Part shown: piece by piece, positions 54,459-60,993 of the stretch
How positions within the stretch are numbered: the first letter of the stretch is position 1
How the letters are laid out: each line of letters begins with the position of its first letter
Assembly (NCBI RefSeq): GCF_007714205.1
Contig: NZ_VMQU01000015.1
Location: forward strand, 1-60,993
From: Mycobacterium helveticum
GTDB taxonomy: Bacteria; Actinomycetota; Actinomycetes; Mycobacteriales; Mycobacteriaceae
Length of the DNA stretch: 60,993 nt
Direction of reading: 5' to 3'
Notes under the pieces: generated by a model
Seen by the model: only the letters and a program-made list of their open reading frames with translations
What the model was told of the DNA's origin: nothing
Database searches by the model: none
Translations under genes and position numbers: made by a program

Positions 54459-56798
54459 ATGACCCAAGACGTGCAGGCAGCCCCGACCAGTCCGGCGCCC
54501 CGCTACGCGGGCACCCGCGTCCAGCGGGTGGAGGACCTGCGGCTGCTGACCGGCCGCGGCAGCTTCGTCGACGATATTTCCCGGCCCGGCATGCTGCACG
54601 CCTGCTTCGTGCGCAGCCCCTTCGCCCGCGCCCGGATCAACGGCATCGACGCCTCGGCGGCGCTGCGGCTGCCCGGGGTGCGCGCGGTGTTCACCGCCGA
54701 CGACCTCAACCCGGACGTGCACGAGGCGTGGCACGCCGTGGCCGGCAAGGACGTTCCCGACACGCCGCGGCCGCCGCTGGCCCACGGCGAGGTGAAGTTC
54801 GTCGGCGACCCGGTCGCGCTGATCGTCGCCGAGGACCGCTACCTCGCCGAGGACGCGCTCGAACTCGTCGACGTCGACTACGAGCCACTGCCCGCGATCA
54901 CCGACCTGACCCGGGCCCAGACCTCCGAGGTGCTCGTGCACGACGCCTACCCGGACAACGTCGCGGGCGGGATGAGCGGGGCGCCGCCGGACGAGGAGCT
55001 TTTCGCGTCGGCGGCCTGCGTCGCCGCGGAGAACATCTATCAGCAGATCTATGCCCCGGTGCCGATCGAGACGCGCGGCCTGGTCGCCGAGTGGTCGGCC
55101 GCTTCCCGGGAGCTGACGCTGTGGGCCTCCACGCAGACCCCGCACGAGCTGCGCGCGTTCTGCGCGCGCCTGTTGGGCATTGCGGCGGGGCGGGTTCGGG
55201 TCATCGTGCGCGACACCGGCGGCGGGTTCGGCCAGAAGGTCGTCCCGATGCGCGAGGACATGTGCATCATGCTGGCCGCGCGCAAGGTGCCCGCGGCGCT
55301 GAAGTGGATCGAGGACCGGCGCGAGAACCTGATGTCGGCCGGGCAGGCCCGGCACGTCGACGGCACCGCGCGGATCGCGTTGGACGGCGACGGCAACATC
55401 ACCGCGGCCGACATCGACTTCGTGCAGGACGTCGGCGCCTACCCGACGCCGTACCCGGTGCTGACCACGGCCGCCATCGGCATGTTCTTCCCGGGCCCCT
55501 ACCGGGTGCCCAGGGCCAGCTTCAACTACAAGACGGTGTTCACCAACACCAGCGGCCTGGCCGCCTACCGCGGCCCGTGGCAATACGAGTCGCTGGCCCG
55601 CGAGATCCTGCTCGACGTCGCCGCCCGCAAGATGGGCCTCGACCCGATCGAGCTGCGGCGGCGCAACCTGCTGCGCCGCGACGAGATGCCCTACGTCAAT
55701 CCCAACGGCATGCCGTATGACCACGTCGCCCCGATCGAGACCTTCGAGCAGGCGGTGAAGATCCTGGACCACGAGGGGTTTCGCAAGGAACAGGCCGAAG
55801 CGCTGGCGCAGGGCCGCCACCTGGGCCTGGGTTTCTCGGCCTACATCGAGCCGACCGGCGCGGCGACCGGCCACCTGGCCACCGAGGGCGCGACCATGCG
55901 CATGGAGCCCACGGGCAGGATCAACGTCTACGTCAACGGCGGCTCCAGCGGAAACAGCCTGGAAACCACGGTGATTCAGCTCACCGCCGACGCGCTGGGC
56001 GCCGACATCGACGACGTGGCCACCATCCAGGGCGACACCGCGGTCACCCCGTACGGCGCCGGGACGCAGGGCAGCCGCAGCGGGCCGATGACCGCCGGCG
56101 CCGTCGCCCAGGCGGGGGCGGGCCTGCGGGCAAAGATCGTGGCGCTGGCCGCCCACCGGCTCCAGGTCGCCGAATCCGAAGTGGAGCTGGCACATTCGAC
56201 CGCGATGGTGCGCGACGACCCATCGCGCACGGTCACCTTCGGCGAGCTGGCCTACCTCGCGCACTACTCGCCGCAGCTGCTGCCGCCGGGGGTATCCCCC
56301 GATCTGGAAGCCACCGCCCGCTACGTCGCCGCGGCCCCGATCCTGTGGGCCAACGCAACCCACGCCTGCACCTGCGAGGTCGACGTCCAGACGGGCAAGG
56401 TGACACTGCTGCGCTACATCGTCAGCGAGGACGTCGGGCCCATGATCAACCCGGCGATCGTGGAGGGCCAGATCGCCGGCGGGACGGTCCAGGGCATCGG
56501 CGGGGCGTTGCTGGAGGATCTCGCCTACGACGACGACGGCAACCCGCTGGCCACCACGTTCGTCGACTACCTGCTGCCGACCACCACCGAGGTTCCGCCC
56601 ATCGAGTTCGGGCACGTCGAGATACCCGGCCCCGGACCCGGTGGCTACAAAGGCGCCGGCGAGGGCGGCGCCATCGGGTCGGTGCCCGCGGTGATCAACG
56701 CGATCAACGACGCGCTGGCGCCGCTGGGCGTGACGATCACAAGGCTGCCGGCCAGCCCCGCCTCGATCGCCGCGCTGCTGGCCGGGGGGGAGCGGTGA
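54459..56798 (+). CDS. Molybdenum hydroxylase large subunit, atypical CO dehydrogenase-like
   Basis: A 779-residue xanthine-dehydrogenase-family large subunit. It has GGGFGQKVVP and GAGEGGAIGS with the catalytic Glu. The active-site loop reads AYRGPWQ (residues 369-375): no copper-binding Cys as in form I CO dehydrogenase (AYxCSFR) and not the form II loop AYRGAGR. CO is therefore an unlikely substrate; a small aldehyde, purine or N-heterocycle is more plausible. The gene order is large-medium-small, unlike coxMSL. Overlaps the next gene by 4 bases (GTGA). Confidence 0.85.
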   Translation: MTQDVQAAPTSPAPRYAGTRVQRVEDLRLLTGRGSFVDDISRPGMLHACFVRSPFARARINGIDASAALRLPGVRAVFTADDLNPDVHEAWHAVAGKDVPDTPRPPLAHGEVKFVGDPVALIVAEDRYLAEDALELVDVDYEPLPAITDLTRAQTSEVLVHDAYPDNVAGGMSGAPPDEELFASAACVAAENIYQQIYAPVPIETRGLVAEWSAASRELTLWASTQTPHELRAFCARLLGIAAGRVRVIVRDTGGGFGQKVVPMREDMCIMLAARKVPAALKWIEDRRENLMSAGQARHVDGTARIALDGDGNITAADIDFVQDVGAYPTPYPVLTTAAIGMFFPGPYRVPRASFNYKTVFTNTSGLAAYRGPWQYESLAREILLDVAARKMGLDPIELRRRNLLRRDEMPYVNPNGMPYDHVAPIETFEQAVKILDHEGFRKEQAEALAQGRHLGLGFSAYIEPTGAATGHLATEGATMRMEPTGRINVYVNGGSSGNSLETTVIQLTADALGADIDDVATIQGDTAVTPYGAGTQGSRSGPMTAGAVAQAGAGLRAKIVALAAHRLQVAESEVELAHSTAMVRDDPSRTVTFGELAYLAHYSPQLLPPGVSPDLEATARYVAAAPILWANATHACTCEVDVQTGKVTLLRYIVSEDVGPMINPAIVEGQIAGGTVQGIGGALLEDLAYDDDGNPLATTFVDYLLPTTTEVPPIEFGHVEIPGPGPGGYKGAGEGGAIGSVPAVINAINDALAPLGVTITRLPASPASIAALLAGGER

Positions 56799-57682
56799 AA
56801 CCCGCGTCGTTCCGCTACCACCGGCCCGGAACCGTCGACGAGGCGGTGGGGCTGCTGGCCGAGCTGGGCGAGGACGCCAAGATCATCGCCGGGGGGCAGA
56901 GTCTGGTGCCGATGTTGTCGATGCGCCTGGCCTACTTCGACCACCTCATCGACATCTCCCGGCTGCCCGAATTGCAGGGCATCGAGCGCCGGGAGAAGGA
57001 GGTGTGGCTCGGCGCGGGCACCACCGAGGCCAAAGTGGGCGCCGATCACCAAGTGCGCCAAGCGGTTCCGCTGCTGACCCGGGCGACACCGTTCGTCGGG
57101 CACTTCCAGATCCGCAACCGCGGCACCCTGGGCGGGTCGATCGCCCACGCCGACGCCGCCGGTGAATACCCGGCGGTGGCCCTGACTTTGGACGCGGTGA
57201 TGGAGGTGGCCTCCCCGCGCGGGCGGAGGGAGATCGCCGCCGCCGACTTCTTCGTCGGCCTGTGGGAGACGACCATGGCGCCCGACGAGGCGCTCACCGG
57301 GGTGCGCTTCCCGACGTGGCGCGGCAGGTCCGGGTTCTCGGTGCACGAATTCTCGCGCCGCCATGGCGATTTCGCGCTGGCGGGCGCGCTGGTAGCGGTG
57401 CGGCTCGACGATGACGACCGGGTGGCCCGCGCCGCGATCGGGTTGCTGGGCCTGGGTGCCACGCCCCGGCGCGCGGCGGCCGCCGAGGCCGCAGTGATCG
57501 GCAGGCCGGTCGGCGAGCTGGAGCCCGGGGACGTCGGGCTGGCCGCGATGAGCGGGCTCGACGACGTCCCGAGCGACCTGCAGGGGCCGGCGTCGTACCG
57601 CACCCGGGTCGGTGCCGCCATGGCCGCGCGCGCCTGGACCGAGGCCGTGACCGAGGCGAGAGCGAGGGAACACGATGCATGA
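56795..57682 (+). CDS. Molybdenum hydroxylase FAD subunit
   Basis: A 295-residue CoxM-like subunit. IIAGGQSLVPMLSMR and [20 protein letters not shown] are the FAD pyrophosphate-binding motifs; AGGQS replaces the AGGHS of true CoxM, which supports a non-CO enzyme. GTG 56795 overlaps the large-subunit TGA. It passes electrons from the FeS subunit to an unknown acceptor. It overlaps the small-subunit gene by 8 bases. Confidence 0.88.
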   Translation: MKPASFRYHRPGTVDEAVGLLAELGEDAKIIAGGQSLVPMLSMRLAYFDHLIDISRLPELQGIERREKEVWLGAGTTEAKVGADHQVRQAVPLLTRATPFVGHFQIRNRGTLGGSIAHADAAGEYPAVALTLDAVMEVASPRGRREIAAADFFVGLWETTMAPDEALTGVRFPTWRGRSGFSVHEFSRRHGDFALAGALVAVRLDDDDRVARAAIGLLGLGATPRRAAAAEAAVIGRPVGELEPGDVGLAAMSGLDDVPSDLQGPASYRTRVGAAMAARAWTEAVTEARAREHDA

Positions 57683-58187
57683 AGAACCGGTTCGGTTGTC
57701 CGTCAACGGGACTGCGATCACTGCCGCTGTGGAGGCGCGCCTGACGCTGGCCGACTTCCTGCGCGAGCGGTGCGGCCTCACCGGCACCCACCTGGGCTGC
57801 GAACACGGGGCGTGCGGCGCCTGCACGGTGCTGCTGGACGGCGACGCGGTGCGCTCGTGCCTGATGTTCGCGGTGCAGGCGGACGGTTCGGAGGTGACGA
57901 CGGTGGAGGGGATCGCCTCGCCCGACGGCGAATTGTCGCCCGTGCAGTCGGCCCTGCGGGAGTGCCACGGGCTGCAGTGCGGCTTCTGCACGCCCGGTTT
58001 CGTCATGTCGCTGACCGCGTTGCTGCGCGACAACCCCCAGCCCACCGACGCCGAGATCCGCGAGGGCCTGTCCGGGAACTTCTGCCGCTGCACCGGTTAC
58101 CAGGGCATCGTCGCCGCCGCCCACCGGGCCGCCGAGGTGATGCGCGCCACCGATTCGCCGGCCTCCACGGGCGCGTCACCGCGGTAG
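57675..58187 (+). CDS. Molybdenum hydroxylase [2Fe-2S] subunit
   Basis: A 170-residue small subunit. Cys42, Cys47, Cys50 (CEHGACGAC) and Cys62 bind the ferredoxin-type cluster; CGFCTPG and CRCTGYQG bind the second. All eight ligands are present, so the enzyme should be active. ATG 57675 lies inside the end of the FAD-subunit gene, so the three subunits are translationally coupled. Confidence 0.9.
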   Translation: MHEEPVRLSVNGTAITAAVEARLTLADFLRERCGLTGTHLGCEHGACGACTVLLDGDAVRSCLMFAVQADGSEVTTVEGIASPDGELSPVQSALRECHGLQCGFCTPGFVMSLTALLRDNPQPTDAEIREGLSGNFCRCTGYQGIVAAAHRAAEVMRATDSPASTGASPR

Positions 58188-58245
58188 CCGGCGTGACTTC
58201 GGTGAATAATCTGAACCCGGTATTTCAGATGTTCGGGAGCAGCTC

Positions 58246-58839
58246 GTGCGGTTGTCGCAGAAGGCGTTGTCGCAGAAGGCGCGGTGGGGCCTGGCCGGTG
58301 GTTCGTTGCTGCTCTCACCCCTGCTGGTGAGCGCCGTGCCGGTTTCCGGCTGCAGTTCCAGCATCGAGGGCAGGCCGGTCGCCGCGCCGGGCGCGGGGCC
58401 CGTCGAGCCCACCTTCCCCACACCGGGCCCGGCACCGTCGTCGCCGCCGCCGGCCACCGCCCTGCCGGCCCCGACCGGGCCGACCACGCCGTCCGGTGCC
58501 ATCGCGCTGCCCCCCGACAACAACGGCTACGTGTTCATCGAAACCAAGTCCGGTCAGACGCGGTGCCAGATCAACAAGGACACCGTCGGCTGCGAGGCGC
58601 CGTTCACCGACTCCCCGCTCAAGGACGGCGAGCACGCCAACGGCGTCAGCATCACCGCCGGCGGGTCGGTGCAGTGGGTGCTGGGCAACCTGGGGGCCAT
58701 CCCGACCGTCACGATCGACTACAAGACCTATGCGGCGCAGGGCTGGACGATCAACGCCACCGAAGAGGGCACCCGCTTCACCAACGACAAAACCGGCCAC
58801 GGGATGTTCGTCAGCATCGAGAAGGTCGACACGTTCTGA
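58246..58839 (+). CDS. Lipoprotein of unknown function
   Basis: A 197-residue protein with a basic N-terminus, hydrophobic core and lipobox VSGCSSS, followed by a Pro/Ala-rich linker and a C-terminal domain of about 110 residues. That domain has one likely disulfide (TRCQIN and VGCEAP) and a beta-rich pattern. The start includes a perfect 15-base tandem duplication (58251-58265, 58266-58280) encoding LSQKA twice. GTG 58246 is the first start. No enzyme motif. It begins 58 bases after the molybdenum hydroxylase but probably has another role. Confidence 0.75.
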   Translation: MRLSQKALSQKARWGLAGGSLLLSPLLVSAVPVSGCSSSIEGRPVAAPGAGPVEPTFPTPGPAPSSPPPATALPAPTGPTTPSGAIALPPDNNGYVFIETKSGQTRCQINKDTVGCEAPFTDSPLKDGEHANGVSITAGGSVQWVLGNLGAIPTVTIDYKTYAAQGWTINATEEGTRFTNDKTGHGMFVSIEKVDTF

Positions 58840-58899
58840 GCACCGGCGTTTCCGGGCGGCGGCGGCGACAACGCCCCGGCGGTCAGTACCATCGGTGCC

Positions 58900-59445
<546 letters not shown>

Positions 59446-59546
59446 GGTTCCACCGCCGCGTCACCGGGGCCGTGGCGCGCCCACGCCCTTAGACTCGCTG
59501 CGATCCGCGGCGGGGCGGCTGACAACGGACGTAGGGATGTGCCAGA

Positions 59547-60993
59547 TGAGCGAGTCGCTCGGTTTGTCGATCGGAGTGGCCAACCTGGTTGCGGCCCACA
59601 CGGGTGGGGCTCCGGTGCGCCGCAGCTCCGTGGTGACGCTCTACGAGCACCGGGCGACCGAGGTCGGTTTGCCCGAGGAGAACCCGAACCTCACCGAGCC
59701 CGGGCTGGTGCTGCGGGGATTCGTCGAACGGGTCGGCGACCGGACCCCGCTGGTGGCGGCCGACGGGACGAAGTACCTCGGCGAGGTGCTGACGGTCGAG
59801 GCGATCGAGACGATGGCCCGCACCGTCGGCTCCGGCACCCCGGTCATCGTCGCGGTGCCGGCGTACTGGTCGGAGGCCCAGTCCAGCGCGCTGCGCGAGG
59901 AGTTCTTCGCCCAGCCCGACCTGGCGTCCCGCGGCGTGCCCCCGACGCTGCTGTCCGACGCCACCACGGCGCTCGCGGCCCTGCACGCCAGGCCGGGGCT
60001 GCCGACCGACGGGGTCGTCGTCGTCTGTGACTTCGGCGCCGGCGGCACCAGCGTCACGCTCAGCGATGCGGGATCGAACTTCCGCCAGCTCGCGCCGACG
60101 CTGCGCTACACCGACTTCTCCGGCGACGCCATCGACCAGCTCGTCCTCGATCACGTGCGGGGGGCCACGCCCGAGGCCGACGCCACCACGCGGACGGGGT
60201 CGCCGACCCGCCTGCTCGGCCCGTGCCGGCGCGCCAAGGAACAGCTGTCGGCGGCCACCGCGGCCACTATCCCGGGGGTCCCGGCGTCGTCCGGCGACGA
60301 GGTCCGGCTGACCCGTGCCGACTTCGAGTCGCTCATCTCCGAACCGCTGGACCGGTTCCTCGACACCGTGGAAGAGGCGTTGCAACGCACCGGGATTGCC
60401 CGGTCGCGGGTGGCCGCCGTGGCGATCGTGGGGGGCGGCGCCGAGATTCCGCTGATCACCACCAGACTGTCGGGACGGCTGCGGTTGCCGGTCCTCGCCG
60501 CGCCGCAACCCGGCTACAGCGCCGCCGTCGGCGCGGCTCTGCTCGGCGAGCAGCGGGCGTCGGCAGGCCTCCCGACCGCGGCCGGCCCGGTCGTCGAGAA
60601 CCCCACCGAGATGGTCGGCGCCGCCCCGGACGACATGACCCAAGCCGCCCAGGCCGCCGGCGCGGCTGCCGGCCAGTCGGGCAGCGACGAGCCGGTGGCC
60701 TGGTCGCAAGACGCCGACGAGGAGGAGCTCGTCCCCTACACCGGTCCCGAGTACACCGGCGGCTACGCCCGCGAACCGCAGGCGGACGACGCCGAAGCGG
60801 GCGCGCCGCTGCCGTGGTACAAGCGCACGGCGCTGGTGTTGAGCCTGGTCGGAGCGGGGGCCGCCGTGCTGGTCGCGGTGCTGCTGGCGCTGACCCTGGG
60901 CCGCGACAAACCGAACCCGCCGGGCCCGCCGATGCCGCAGACCGTGACCGTGACCGGGCCGAACAACAGCCCCACCGTGTCGGTCATCCCGCC
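59547..60993 (+). CDS. Membrane-anchored Hsp70-like protein, 5' part
   Basis: The frame is open to the window edge, giving 482 residues without a stop. Residues 1-340 are an actin/Hsp70 ATPase-like domain: LGLSIGVANLVAA replaces the usual [26 protein letters not shown] is phosphate 2 and VAIVGGGAEIPLI the adenosine motif. An acidic linker, WYKR and a transmembrane helix (about 425-451) follow, then a Pro/Thr-rich extracellular part that continues past the end. M. tuberculosis Rv0312 and Rv2264c have this layout. ATG 59547 is chosen; ATG 59538 is also possible. It probably senses or signals rather than folds proteins. Confidence 0.75.

Overview
The window is GC-rich DNA from a slow-growing nontuberculous Mycobacterium. 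The evidence is gene content and order matching the Rv0350-Rv0400 part of M. tuberculosis as I remember it (dnaK-grpE-dnaJ-hspR, clpB, ttfA, purA, ndhA, a form I CO dehydrogenase cluster), frequent GTG starts, 1-4 base start/stop overlaps, and a genuine PE_PGRS gene. The PE_PGRS gene argues against the M. avium complex, which is generally described as lacking that family. I cannot name the species.

Layout. 1-3714: two acyl-CoA dehydrogenases, a TetR regulator and a secreted protein in one plus-strand operon. 3715-6397: an accessory patch with vapBC, a dead IS256-family transposase and a hicAB module whose toxin frame is broken. 6398-11459: type II NADH dehydrogenase, rhodanese, purT, a thioesterase-like protein and purA. 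11696-17271: a UbiE-like methyltransferase, a site-2 protease, DedA, a GH76 enzyme and conserved mycobacterial proteins. 17320-19568: ethanolamine ammonia-lyase (eutBC), running into the end of the cox cluster. 19432-29126: the CO dehydrogenase operon (XdhC, coxM, coxS, coxL, XdhC-YHS, MoxR, coxG, coxE) with a divergent LysR regulator. 29143-33034: SDR, pyrE, lipoprotein, SpoU methyltransferase and ttfA. 33035-41908: clpB, flavohemoglobin, aldose epimerase and the dnaK operon, with HspR (HAIR) operators before clpB and dnaK. 42186-50912: a P450, then an accessory island of small toxin-antitoxin pairs, two repeat families, a PE_PGRS gene and gene relics. 50913-53708: feoA-feoB-nifU-like operon with a candidate IdeR box. 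53830-58187: a MobA-like nucleotidyltransferase divergent from a second molybdenum hydroxylase whose active-site loop fits neither CO dehydrogenase form. 58246-60993: a lipoprotein, a Pro/Thr-rich membrane protein and the start of a membrane-anchored Hsp70-like protein.

How the genes work together. The two molybdenum enzymes, the two XdhC proteins and the MobA-like protein form a molybdenum cofactor theme. CO or another small substrate would be oxidised and the electrons passed to the respiratory chain, where type II NADH dehydrogenase also feeds menaquinone. The heat-shock genes form one HspR regulon. Compared with M. tuberculosis order, the Rv0356c-Rv0385 block is inverted relative to its flanks, with joints near 9.5 kb and 36.9 kb. 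I found no tRNA, rRNA or CRISPR array.
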